From Methylomonas sp. (GTDB lineage Bacteria; Pseudomonadota; Gammaproteobacteria; Methylococcales; Methylomonadaceae): a stretch of 60,588 bases of DNA. Position numbers and translations under genes: made by a program. The stretch covers positions 1 through 60,588 of the forward strand of contig JALSLW010000054.1 in NCBI GenBank assembly GCA_026988155.1, given 5' to 3'. The notes below the pieces were generated by a model. The model had not been told where the DNA came from. It made no database searches and was given only the letters and a program-made list of their open reading frames with translations. This document shows positions 1 through 6,956 of this stretch, piece after piece (position 1 is the first letter of the stretch; each line of letters opens with the position of its first letter).

Positions 1-47
1 CTTAAAGCAAGCGTAACAGCCGTTACCGTTTTCGTTAAATTTTTCAT
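1..47 (-). CDS. N-terminus of an exported protein, cut by the window edge
   Basis: An ATG at 47 on the minus strand opens 15 codons that read MKNLTKTVTAVTLAL before the window ends. This is a typical start of a Sec signal peptide (two lysines, then a hydrophobic run). It closely resembles the start of the PEP-CTERM protein at 1878-2684 (MKKFTKNMVAAVLAL). The untranslated region carries a Pho-box-like site (161-178) and a short stretch (CGCACATAAAAAAG on the plus strand, about 83-96) also found just before the 1878-2684 gene. I infer another PEP-CTERM protein, but the diagnostic C-terminus is outside the window. Confidence 0.5.
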   Translation of the reverse strand, partial: MKNLTKTVTAVTLAL

Positions 48-160
48 ACTATTATCTAAATTAAAAATTGTTTAAAAAATACCGCACATAAAAAAGGCCA
101 CGTTACATAAGTACCCAAGTAAAATTATTACAAACTTTAGCCCGGCCAACAGTGACAGTA

Positions 161-178
161 TTGTGAAATGTATTACAT
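161..178 (-). promoter_or_regulatory. Pho-box-like 7-4-7 site upstream of the partial gene
   Basis: Read on the minus strand, the halves ATGTAAT and TTCACAA are separated by four bases. Sixteen of these bases (plus strand TGTGAAATGTATTACA) recur exactly at 3009-3024, upstream of another exported-protein operon. The E. coli PhoB consensus is CTGTCAT-N4-CTGTCAT, so the second half here is a weak match. Assignment to PhoB is inference, supported mainly by the better site at 6644-6683. Confidence 0.4.
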
Positions 179-233
179 TTTCCTTCTTTATAAGCGTTAG
201 CAATTACGCTGAATCTTATTTACCAATGCCTAT

Positions 234-274
234 AAAAAAGGCCAGACTTGGATAACTTTACGCTATCCAGGCCT
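234..274 (-). terminator. Likely rho-independent terminator after the 322-1848 gene
   Basis: On the minus strand, AGGCC and GGCCT form an outer stem around an inner GGATA/TATCC stem, followed by six T. It lies about 50 bases past the stop of the binding-protein-like gene. The interior loop is asymmetric, so the fold is not ideal. Confidence 0.55.
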
Positions 275-321
275 AACCAAATAAAAGAACCTTCCCTGGC
301 TCTAGCGTATGCTTTAGTTCA

Positions 322-1848
322 CTATGGCGCTAATACATCAATGTTCAGTTGACTGCCAAATACAGTTGGAACTCGGCAATTATTTATTGCCGCAGTTGAA
401 GTTCCATGTGAATATGGATTGACAGGTGCAGTCAGATCCAACTTAGCATTTGCCGCGACGGTATTAAACTGTGGTACTGCCAGATAGCCACTAGCACCAA
501 AGCTATGTACAAAGCCACTGTTAAGGCTTGCCAGTACAGTAGGATTACCCAATGATTCAATCACGTCAGTAGCAATAGTTGCTACATCACTGCTTAATGT
601 TGCAAAATGATCATTGTTATATTGAAAAGTTAACTCAGCCCAGTCAGTATAGGTACCATTTGCTACATTCTCTAGCGTAGGAGCCACTCCGCCTATCTTA
701 ACGAAACGGAAGTAATCAGATTTTTTCTCTAGTGACTGAATACCAATAGCCCAGCGCTTACCGCCCGCAGTATAAAGATTATTAAAACCGTTTGACGCGT
801 TAGTTGCTGTTTCCAATTCATTTAAACAGTCAGTTACATCACCTGATGAAGACAGTGCATGTACTTGAGTTGCAGGAACACCTTCTGGAAAATTATTCCC
901 AGGAACTGGTGGAGTTGCAGCATCTGCACACGGATAGTTAAGGAAGTTAATGCCATGCTGTGCCTGAGTGCCCGAGCCTTTGACCCGGCGGCAAATATGT
1001 ACCCGGTTATTTCCAGGTCGATCAGCCGCATCAGCCAAGCTGACTAAATCGCTATTACCGACTCTAAAATCAGTCCAGCTTGTTAGCTTACCCGTATGAA
1101 TGCTGGCAATTTGATACTTACTCAAACTAGGCATACATGCTTTCGTTTCGCTTCCTACACAAGCGGAACCCAATTGCGCAGCCTGTAAAGCATTCCGCAA
1201 ACTTACAGTGACCGGTACACCAAAAGTCAATGCTGCAGTAGGCTTAACAGTCAGCAATGCCAGGTCAGCTGCAGAAACCGGAGAAAAACCAGCAGGTGTA
1301 TTTACACCTGTAAACTGACCAGGATCCACATCAGATACACCAAAATCTGGTATTATTTTTGAATACTTAGATGAAAGATTATAGTCACAGGTTATGTTAT
1401 TATTTGCGTCTACCGTTCCGCAAGAACCTGCACCCACATTGCTCAGACCTGAACGAGAAACACCAGGAATTTGTAAAAATTCAATTGCAGTTCCTGCTAT
1501 TACAGGGCTAACGCCTTGTGCAGAGCCGCCTTCACTACGCTTATAAATCAATAGATTTGGCTTAGTTGCGCCCAGAGTTGGGTTTAATTCACACAAATAG
1601 GCATTTTGCTTTTTACCATTAATATTGTCTTTATATTTAAAAACAGTGGTTCCAGCATCGCAAATTTCACCGGTATCAGCAAACAGCTTTTCAATAAATT
1701 TACGGGCGGCCGAAGCACCTGATAAAAATACATAGCTGGTGTTGGCCGCATTAAACTGCGGCTTACCGCCAACTACAGGAATCGCTGCATTTGCAGCATT
1801 CGATAGCATAACAGCAGAGATTGCTGCGCCTAATAATAATTTTTTCAT
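322..1848 (-). CDS. Exported PstS-like (periplasmic-binding-protein fold) protein
   Basis: 508 residues with a Sec signal peptide (about residues 1-21, ending ANAA). Two segments recall phosphate-binding proteins of the PstS type: FGVSDVDPGQF at about residue 170, like the PstS 'FGASD' loop, and YQIASIHTGKLTSWTDF at about residue 245, like the 'qi..IFtGkitnW.d' motif. Six or more cysteines suggest disulfides in the mature protein. It is longer than PstS (about 340 residues), and I cannot tell whether it binds phosphate. It lies 29 bp downstream of the PEP-CTERM gene and probably shares its promoter, whose leader has a Pho-box-like site and a c-di-GMP riboswitch. It could instead be a surface protein that reuses the fold. 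Confidence 0.7.
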   Translation of the reverse strand: MKKLLLGAAISAVMLSNAANAAIPVVGGKPQFNAANTSYVFLSGASAARKFIEKLFADTGEICDAGTTVFKYKDNINGKKQNAYLCELNPTLGATKPNLLIYKRSEGGSAQGVSPVIAGTAIEFLQIPGVSRSGLSNVGAGSCGTVDANNNITCDYNLSSKYSKIIPDFGVSDVDPGQFTGVNTPAGFSPVSAADLALLTVKPTAALTFGVPVTVSLRNALQAAQLGSACVGSETKACMPSLSKYQIASIHTGKLTSWTDFRVGNSDLVSLADAADRPGNNRVHICRRVKGSGTQAQHGINFLNYPCADAATPPVPGNNFPEGVPATQVHALSSSGDVTDCLNELETATNASNGFNNLYTAGGKRWAIGIQSLEKKSDYFRFVKIGGVAPTLENVANGTYTDWAELTFQYNNDHFATLSSDVATIATDVIESLGNPTVLASLNSGFVHSFGASGYLAVPQFNTVAANAKLDLTAPVNPYSHGTSTAAINNCRVPTVFGSQLNIDVLAP

Positions 1849-1877
1849 AATTTTATCCTATATTTTAAAATAATAAA

Positions 1878-2684
1878 TTAAACAGTCTTTCTTTTACGGC
1901 TAACACCCATTAGACCCAGCATAGCTGAACCAAACATCCATACTGCAGCTGGCACTGGAACAGCAGATAAAGTTAAATTGTTGCCATCTAATTTCCATGA
2001 TGCAGCAAATGCCTGTTGTTGAGCCGCATAAGTTACAATATCTACATCAGCCAATTGAAAGGCAATTTCTTGGCCGTATATGCCATTGGGGTTATAAGTT
2101 GCACCGCCCCACAGCTGATAAGAACCTGCTCCCTCTTCGTGCTGTCCAATATGATTATCGCCATCAATTACTAAGGTTGTTTCATGTAAATTATAAGGAT
2201 TAACCCCCCCAACAGTATCAGCGTTTATATTTAGGGAATGAACATTAATAGTTTGTGAAACAAGTCCAAGAGCAGTAAAATCTGCATGGGTTTCAAAAAA
2301 ACTATCATCAGTACCAGTAATTAAAACATTCGGTGAATATGTCGCTTGATTAATGCCTGCTGTTCCTACAACGTATTTTGTGGTCGATGGATTAAAATCT
2401 GCATGACTAATAAATGCATTCCATTTAGAATACTGTCCCAAATCAACATTGACCAAATTCCCCACAGCATCTTTATTAGCAATTAATGATGCCACCGTGA
2501 TACCTTGTGTACCAGCTATACTTTGACCGCCCAAATCCAGAGTAAATGTTTGCTTTGAAGTGGTGTCGTACACTGACAGCCAGGCTTCACCATTTAAGCT
2601 GTTATCATTCAAAATACTCGCATTTGCCGAGACCGCTCCTAAAGCAAGCACTGCCGCAACCATATTTTTTGTAAATTTTTTCAT
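1878..2684 (-). CDS. PEP-CTERM sorting-domain protein
   Basis: 268 residues. A Sec signal peptide (MKKFTKNMVAAVLALGAVSA) is followed by an acidic, low-cysteine body. It ends in a classical PEP-CTERM tail: VPVPAAVWMFGSAMLGLMGV and then basic RKRKTV. In that sorting system the tail is cut by an exosortase during export, and the protein often ends up in the extracellular matrix. The body matches no domain I recognise. It is the first gene of a two-gene unit with the binding-protein-like gene. Its roughly 320-base leader holds a c-di-GMP-I aptamer, a terminator and two other hairpins, so expression is probably tied to the biofilm state. The matching exosortase is not in the window. Confidence 0.85.
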   Translation of the reverse strand: MKKFTKNMVAAVLALGAVSANASILNDNSLNGEAWLSVYDTTSKQTFTLDLGGQSIAGTQGITVASLIANKDAVGNLVNVDLGQYSKWNAFISHADFNPSTTKYVVGTAGINQATYSPNVLITGTDDSFFETHADFTALGLVSQTINVHSLNINADTVGGVNPYNLHETTLVIDGDNHIGQHEEGAGSYQLWGGATYNPNGIYGQEIAFQLADVDIVTYAAQQQAFAASWKLDGNNLTLSAVPVPAAVWMFGSAMLGLMGVSRKRKTV

Positions 2685-2729
2685 GTTGTCCTCAAAAAAG
2701 TAATATTAATAACTATAAATAACGCACAT

Positions 2730-2776
2730 AAAAAAGCCGGATTGCCCATTCAGTTAAAAATGATTTGCAACCCGGC
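2730..2776 (-). terminator. Riboswitch-controlled terminator
   Basis: On the minus strand GCCGGGTTGC pairs with GCAATCCGGC (10 bp, one G-T wobble) across a loop of about 21 bases, followed by six T. The 5' arm of this hairpin is the conserved 3' strand of the upstream aptamer. The two structures therefore exclude each other. Ligand-bound aptamer should prevent termination, making this an ON switch. Confidence 0.8.
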
Positions 2777-2832
2777 TATCTTGCTATTAAGACCCGCAGC
2801 TTTCCGTCCCTATCTCACGATAGGTTTGGCAA
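2765..2832 (-). promoter_or_regulatory. Cyclic-di-GMP-I (GEMM) riboswitch aptamer
   Basis: On the minus strand the hallmarks of the GEMM-I class appear in order: TTGCCAAACC, then a TATC/GATA hairpin closed by the GNRA loop GTGA, then GGGACGGAAAGC, then GGGTCTTAA, and finally GATAGCCGGGTTGC. The P1 stem (TTGC/GCAA) closes the unit. It lies about 80 bases upstream of a PEP-CTERM start codon and overlaps a terminator. The second helix is shorter than in the Vibrio Vc2 example. I recognised this by eye; a covariance search was not run. Confidence 0.85.
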
Positions 2833-2865
2833 CATGTGAAACCCGACAAAGAATATCCCTTGTTC

Positions 2866-2947
2866 AGCGATTGATTGCCATTTCCTTTTCAGCTGAAAAT
2901 CAATCGCTCTATGACACCTGTCAAACTTGAGTTCTTACCCTGAACTC
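2866..2947 (-). other. Two stem-loops in the PEP-CTERM leader
   Basis: An 11-bp perfect inverted repeat (AGCGATTGATT at 2866-2876 with AATCAATCGCT at 2898-2908) is followed by a 6-bp one (GAGTTC at 2929-2934 with GAACTC at 2942-2947). Both lie between the Pho-like box and the riboswitch, so they would be transcribed ahead of the aptamer. Function unknown; neither has a U-tract. Confidence 0.5.
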
Positions 2948-3007
2948 TGAACGTGGCTGTATTTTTGCATATATTTTTTTTATTAAAGTGACAATTCAAT
3001 TAAAGTA

Positions 3008-3025
3008 ATGTGAAATGTATTACAG
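3008..3025 (-). promoter_or_regulatory. Pho-box-like site for the PEP-CTERM / binding-protein operon
   Basis: On the minus strand CTGTAAT and TTCACAT are separated by four bases. The first half matches the PhoB half-site CTGTCAT at 6 of 7 positions, the second at 4 of 7. A weaker related sequence (TTGTAAT plus ACAT) lies at 3102-3112. The downstream PstS-like gene makes phosphate control plausible but not proven. Confidence 0.45.
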
Positions 3026-3209
3026 GTGCTTTTTCTGTTAACTTTTTATTATCTATTTTAAATATTTCATTTATATTAAATAAATAAGTCATTACTATTA
3101 AATGTATTACAAACTGCTATTAATAATTAAATAATAAACTGTAAGAAAAATGTCATATTTTTAATATACATTAAAAGTGATAATCAGTTACATAAGGAGT
3201 TTATTATTA

Positions 3210-3650
3210 ATGAAGGATCGCAAACACATAGTTTCTTTGCGTTTGACCCAGGATGACAGGGAGTCGATACAGTCAATTGCCACACGCCTGTTAGTCAAGG
3301 AATCTTATATCTACCGTTTTGCAATTAACCAGCTTTTAGTGCGCCTTGAAAAATTACTAGACACCTCTAACAGAGGCATTAGGCTGCTGCCGCTGTTTTT
3401 AGATTTAAGAGAGGAGCTGAATTACAATTTGGGGTTTAAAAAAACGCAGCTGTATAACATCATTAATTTTAAAGAATTATCCCCAGAAAACCGTGTATCA
3501 ATGGATGATGTTGAGCTATTGATCCTGCCTAACCATGCAGTCAGATCCCGATTGGCAAAAATACATCCGGCTCCGGAAACAAATATTGATACAGACGCTT
3601 GGTTAAAACAGTATTTTGAGCAAAAATATTTGCTCGGACAAGGAGGTTGA
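3210..3650 (+). CDS. Small protein with a ribbon-helix-helix-like N-terminus
   Basis: 146 residues from the ATG at 3210, chosen because AAGGAG lies about 10 bases upstream; a longer reading from 3177 would lack a ribosome site. Residues 5-45 (HIVSLRLTQDDRESIQSIA, then a second helix through VKESYIYRFAINQLL) fit a ribbon-helix-helix DNA-binding fold: one beta strand and two helices. The remaining 100 residues are predicted helical and match nothing I know. The gene is divergent from the PEP-CTERM operon, and its start is about 200 bp from that operon's Pho-like box, so it may regulate the shared intergenic region. That is inference. The protein is not especially basic for a repressor. Confidence 0.6.
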   Translation: MKDRKHIVSLRLTQDDRESIQSIATRLLVKESYIYRFAINQLLVRLEKLLDTSNRGIRLLPLFLDLREELNYNLGFKKTQLYNIINFKELSPENRVSMDDVELLILPNHAVRSRLAKIHPAPETNIDTDAWLKQYFEQKYLLGQGG

Positions 3651-3690
3651 AGCAACTTTGGACTAAGCTGTACCCGAAAGGGAGCGCTAC

Positions 3691-3813
3691 CCAATGTCAT
3701 TAAGTCAAGAGGCTTATTGAGCTAACTAAGCCTGGAGATGGGGCTTTAGCCCCGTATTTGCAGGGACTAAAGTCCCTACTCCGAATGCTTTATGCTTAAC
3801 TAAACGACATTGG
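3691..3813. mobile_element. MITE-like element carrying two REP-like hairpins
   Basis: Imperfect terminal inverted repeats bound a 123-bp unit: CCAATGTCATTAAGTCAA on the left, and CCAATGTCGTTTAGTTAA read on the opposite strand on the right. Inside are two perfect palindromes, GGGGCTTTAGCCCC (3740-3753) and AGGGACTAAAGTCCCT (3762-3777). The second is preceded by GTAG on the minus strand, as in REP sequences. No transposase is present. A fragment of the right end (AACTAAACGACA) recurs near 26629-26640. Confidence 0.5.
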
Positions 3814-3896
3814 ATTGCATCCTCTTTATTCTTATCTAACAATCACATTAGAGTATTTTAGAACAGCCTTAATTTTTGTAAAATTCAGTTGATGCA

Positions 3897-4039
3897 TTAT
3901 CCTAAATAAATCAGCTGAACGCTTAGTTTAACGGTAGCTTGTTAAATAAACTGTTTAATCCGGTTTTTCACTATTCACCAGATCAGTGAGTGTATTTCGC
4001 TTCACGGTTTTGTGCTCAGCTGATTTATTAAGGATTATC
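3897..4039. mobile_element. MITE-like element, family A copy 1
   Basis: Terminal inverted repeats TAAATAAATCAGCTGA (left) and TTAATAAATCAGCTGA (right, opposite strand) lie inside longer near-matches that include ATCCT, bounding about 143 bp. The right half contains CACCAGAT, GCTTCACGG and GTGCTCA, and these recur in the same order in a second copy at 57049-57201. Non-coding and without a transposase, so probably mobilised in trans or decayed. With the neighbouring element it fills the gene-free stretch 3651-4186. Confidence 0.6.
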
Positions 4040-4186
4040 ACAAATCAGCGTCCCAACCTTATTTTTTTCCGCAATTTATCCCCGCAGACCCAGAACTCTC
4101 TGCCCAGTAGCTGACTTGCCTTACTGGAACGATAGTTCACATCTGCGAGAATACACGCCCTTGACTTGCCTGGCATAGAATATTGG

Positions 4187-4912
4187 TTAAGAAGATGGCC
4201 TTCTTGTTATAAATACCCCCAGTAGAGAGGAAAAAAACAGTAAAAATGCAGGAGGAACAGGAACTGGTGCAACTTCGGAAAAGGAATTGGAAGCCGCAGT
4301 AAATTGCAAAAAGCCTGTATCTCCATCTTGCAGCATCAATGTCAAGCTCAACGTGCCGAAATCATTTGTAGGGTCAGTCAAAAGCCCTTCGTTAAAAATA
4401 CTGGCTTCACTGCTGGAATTAGAAGCCTCATCCAGTAGCTCTACTAGTCCATATGAAGAAACAATACTGTCATTTAGATCACTGGCATTTGCATCAAGAG
4501 TGTAATCAACACTGATCTTCACCTCACCGTTACCGCTTGCTGTATATTCGATTTCATATAGTGCAGTCGCTGCGGCAAACCCCTCTGGCTCTACATCAAC
4601 CTGACTTAAAAGAGTGTCCTGATCTACAGCAGATGAGGCTTCAACAAATGCACCGTTGTCCGAAAACAATACTACAGAGCCGGCATTGGTATCTTCGGAA
4701 AATTCATCATTGTCATTAATTGTTGTTTCTACAGAGCTATAAAAAGGAGATAAGCCTAAGGTTGCATTACCTGCTACTGATATAATATTCAAGCTTGTAA
4801 GGTCTATATATGCTGAATTTCTTACTGTGGCGGCCCAAGCACCTGTACTTGAAACAAAGCAAATTGCAGCTAGCAGAGTACGTTGCATAGCCGTTATAAA
4901 TTTAGTTCTCAT
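4187..4912 (-). CDS. PEP-CTERM-like exported protein
   Basis: 241 residues. An N-terminal signal (hydrophobic TLLAAICFVSSTGAWA, cleavage near residue 28) is followed by an acidic, serine-rich body with no recognised domain. The C-terminus reads VPVPPAFLLFFSSLLGVFI and then TRRPSS: a Val-Pro motif, a hydrophobic helix and an arginine cap, which is the three-part PEP-CTERM layout. The body is rich in D, E, S and T and has no cysteine in the mature part. It stands alone, with a short leader holding a hairpin, 216 bp after the PhoX-like gene. No riboswitch is visible in front of it. Likely an exosortase substrate in the matrix; function unknown. Confidence 0.75.
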   Translation of the reverse strand: MRTKFITAMQRTLLAAICFVSSTGAWAATVRNSAYIDLTSLNIISVAGNATLGLSPFYSSVETTINDNDEFSEDTNAGSVVLFSDNGAFVEASSAVDQDTLLSQVDVEPEGFAAATALYEIEYTASGNGEVKISVDYTLDANASDLNDSIVSSYGLVELLDEASNSSSEASIFNEGLLTDPTNDFGTLSLTLMLQDGDTGFLQFTAASNSFSEVAPVPVPPAFLLFFSSLLGVFITRRPSS

Positions 4913-4959
4913 TTTAGTTACCTATTTTTTGTTTTACTTTCGGATAGCCCCGCTTTAAC

Positions 4960-4988
4960 CTAGAAATCAGCTGGATCACGATTTCTAG
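4960..4988 (-). other. Perfect 9-bp stem-loop in the leader of the 4187-4912 gene
   Basis: CTAGAAATC pairs with GATTTCTAG across an 11-base loop, about 50 bases upstream of the start codon. No T-tract follows, so it is not an ordinary terminator. It could be a regulatory leader or a small binding site; I recognise no known RNA class in the 4913-5128 interval. Confidence 0.4.
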
Positions 4989-5128
4989 CACAAGCTACAT
5001 GGATGTAGTGAATGTTGATTATGCAGGAGCATTAATCGACCAAAGCACGTTAAACCAATAACTTGCACTATAAATTCGCGCCCAGCTGACCTTTCTAAGT
5101 TTAACTGCGGGACTACAAAATGAATAAA

Positions 5129-6559
5129 TTACCGAGGTACTTTAAAACCAGTGATTTTTATAATATCACTGGTGGGGTAACCGTCTACATCTTCGCAATC
5201 ACTGCCTGCAGGACAGTTGCTATCATCACTGTGCTGAATTGATAAATAGGCAGTTTTACCATCGGCGGAAAAGCCAAAGCCAGTCGGTTCAGCAGTCGCA
5301 TCCTTAACAGACAGAACTTTTACGCAACCGTCAGATTTAATGTCGCGGTCTTTACCGTCAGGCAGACAGGCAAAAATATCGCCATGGGGATGATCTTCAA
5401 TAACATACAGGTTACCTGTGCCAGGTTGAAAAGCAAGGTTATCAAATGAGTTAAAATCAGAATCACCTTCTACAAAGCGATTAACAACCACACTGCGGGT
5501 ATCTGAATCAGCCAGTAATGGATCACTGTCAACGCCACACATAACTTCTGCATAATTCTTTGCACCTTCATTACCTGTGTTGGTCCAGCAAAAACGCACA
5601 CCAGTACCGTCATAGGCAGGATCACGATGTAAATCTTCAGGGCGATAATATCCTGTTGCGCCCGCTGCATCTGCATCATCTCTAGCATTTTCAGCCGTTA
5701 CAGAGACCCACCCTGCGTTGCCAATTTCACACCCTTGACCAAATTGCTGCTTAGAATCTTTGCAACTTACCTGCATAGCATAAACGCTACCCGCTGCTAA
5801 AGGCGATTGTGCTAAATCAGAGATTACACCGCTGTCAGAGCGTGGGTTTTCAGGAACAAACTTGAACATTGCTCCGCCATCCTTATCATCCGCATCAGTA
5901 CCAGGACGCCATTCATCCCCAGCAATAACAACTCCCGAATCAAGAACCGTCAAACCTTCCCAAGAAATCATTGGCAAGGCCGTTCTTTTTACAACATGAG
6001 CCGGATCATCATTAGCGCCTGTTGCACGATCCGAGATGGTTGCATTTGTATTAAGTACATCCATAATTTCATAGGCACCGCCATCACTCCTTTCTTCGGT
6101 TGCCAAAATAGTGCCCCATGAAGTCAGACGAATACCATCACAAGACCTCATGCCACGAACAATCGTTGTAACTTCTCCGCTTATTAAATCTATAGCTTGC
6201 ACTGAAGGATTGTACTTCCCATTGTCAAGTTGTACACGACCACCTTCATTACACCAGATAGTGTGAGTAGGATTCTCTTCAGAAGGCCAGAAAGCAAACA
6301 TATCTGATACATGTGCGGCTTTGCGAGTTAGAATCGTGGCATGAAGACCCGTAGCTAATTTAATAAGATCATTTGCGTTCTGCCCTGGCACCCGGTCAAC
6401 CTGTGCTGAAGCCGAGTCAGTAATAGGTTTGACGAAACCAAAATATTTAAAGGCCTGCGCTTTAAGTAAATGTTCGACTTTTGCACCAAAGTCACTGGCA
6501 GCAAATGCAGGGGTTGAAAAACTGGCCGCAATAGCGACACCAAGTAGTATTTTTTTCAT
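5129..6559 (-). CDS. PhoX-like (DUF839) secreted phosphatase
   Basis: 476 residues with a Sec-type signal peptide (residues 1-20, ending AFAA). The body has the PhoX/DUF839 signatures in order: a cysteine-containing SCDGIRLTSWGTILATEE (in PhoX the equivalent cysteine and glutamates bind iron and calcium), PEDLHRDP, NLYVIEDHPHGDIFACLPDG, and the closing EPTGFGFSADGKTAYLSIQH. PhoX releases phosphate from organic esters in the periplasm or outside the cell. Two things are atypical: no twin-arginine motif is visible, although PhoX is normally Tat-exported, and the protein is shorter than characterised PhoX. The promoter carries four tandem Pho half-sites, which supports a phosphate-starvation role. 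Another phosphodiesterase-like activity in the same superfamily is possible. Confidence 0.8.
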   Translation of the reverse strand: MKKILLGVAIAASFSTPAFAASDFGAKVEHLLKAQAFKYFGFVKPITDSASAQVDRVPGQNANDLIKLATGLHATILTRKAAHVSDMFAFWPSEENPTHTIWCNEGGRVQLDNGKYNPSVQAIDLISGEVTTIVRGMRSCDGIRLTSWGTILATEERSDGGAYEIMDVLNTNATISDRATGANDDPAHVVKRTALPMISWEGLTVLDSGVVIAGDEWRPGTDADDKDGGAMFKFVPENPRSDSGVISDLAQSPLAAGSVYAMQVSCKDSKQQFGQGCEIGNAGWVSVTAENARDDADAAGATGYYRPEDLHRDPAYDGTGVRFCWTNTGNEGAKNYAEVMCGVDSDPLLADSDTRSVVVNRFVEGDSDFNSFDNLAFQPGTGNLYVIEDHPHGDIFACLPDGKDRDIKSDGCVKVLSVKDATAEPTGFGFSADGKTAYLSIQHSDDSNCPAGSDCEDVDGYPTSDIIKITGFKVPR

Positions 6560-6643
6560 TATAAATATCCTTTATGTGAGGTGTGTTTAATTAATGAGAA
6601 CCAATATTTGTTATTGATTCGAAGTTGATACTACTCGCCAAAT

Positions 6644-6683
6644 ATGAAATAGGTATTACAGACAAGTTACAGACAAGTGACAC
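6644..6683 (-). promoter_or_regulatory. Tandem Pho boxes in front of the PhoX-like gene
   Basis: On the minus strand four 7-base units lie at exact 11-base intervals: GTGTCAC, CTGTAAC, CTGTAAT and ATTTCAT. The spacers are TTGT, TTGT and ACCT. The first three match the PhoB half-site CTGTCAT/C at 5 to 6 of 7 positions. Part of the array is an exact 11-bp tandem repeat on the plus strand (TTACAGACAAG at 6656-6666 and 6667-6677). The array lies about 85 bp upstream of the start codon. Spacing, position and the downstream gene all agree with PhoB activation. Confidence 0.7.
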
Positions 6684-6727
6684 AATTTAACATCCCAAGT
6701 AGGCAGTCAGTAACGGGATATAGCCTT

Positions 6728-6875
6728 TTTCTAAGCTGCCTGTGCGGCAGTGAACTGGGTCTCCCCGTCAAGGGATGTTCCATCGGATTTCTAAGCTGCC
6801 TGTGCGGCAGTGAACGATTGAAAAAAGGTACAGGTCAAGTTATGGCTTTTCTAAGCTGCCTGTACGGCAGTGAAC
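6728..6875 (-). CRISPR. Type I-F CRISPR mini-array, 3 repeats and 2 spacers
   Basis: 28-bp repeats lie at 6728-6755, 6788-6815 and 6848-6875, separated by two spacers of exactly 32 bp, the size usual for type I-F. Read on the minus strand, each repeat begins GTTCACTGCCG and ends GGCAGCTTAGAAA with a CTGCC/GGCAG palindrome, as in known I-F repeats. The repeat at 6848 differs by one base (GTACGG instead of GTGCGG). No cas gene occurs anywhere in the window. I do not recognise either spacer's target. Confidence 0.9.
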
Positions 6876-6956
6876 AAGCTAATACCAGCACGCTGTATTC
6901 AAAAACCGCCATGTCTTCAGCCGGTTCCAGCAGTGACATTTGCCAAGGCAATGCTT

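Noticed and set aside
92-180. A second c-di-GMP riboswitch upstream of the partial gene at 1-47.
   Set aside because: The leader shares a short stretch with the real riboswitch, but the GGCAAACC and GGGACG aptamer cores are absent.
4913-5128. A second riboswitch in front of the PEP-CTERM-like gene at 4187-4912.
   Set aside because: Apart from one 9-bp hairpin there is no GEMM, cobalamin or other aptamer core that I recognise.
6728-6875. A CRISPR-associated transposon (type I-F3, Tn7-like).
   Set aside because: No tnsA, tnsB, tnsC, tniQ or cas genes and no attachment site are seen in the window.
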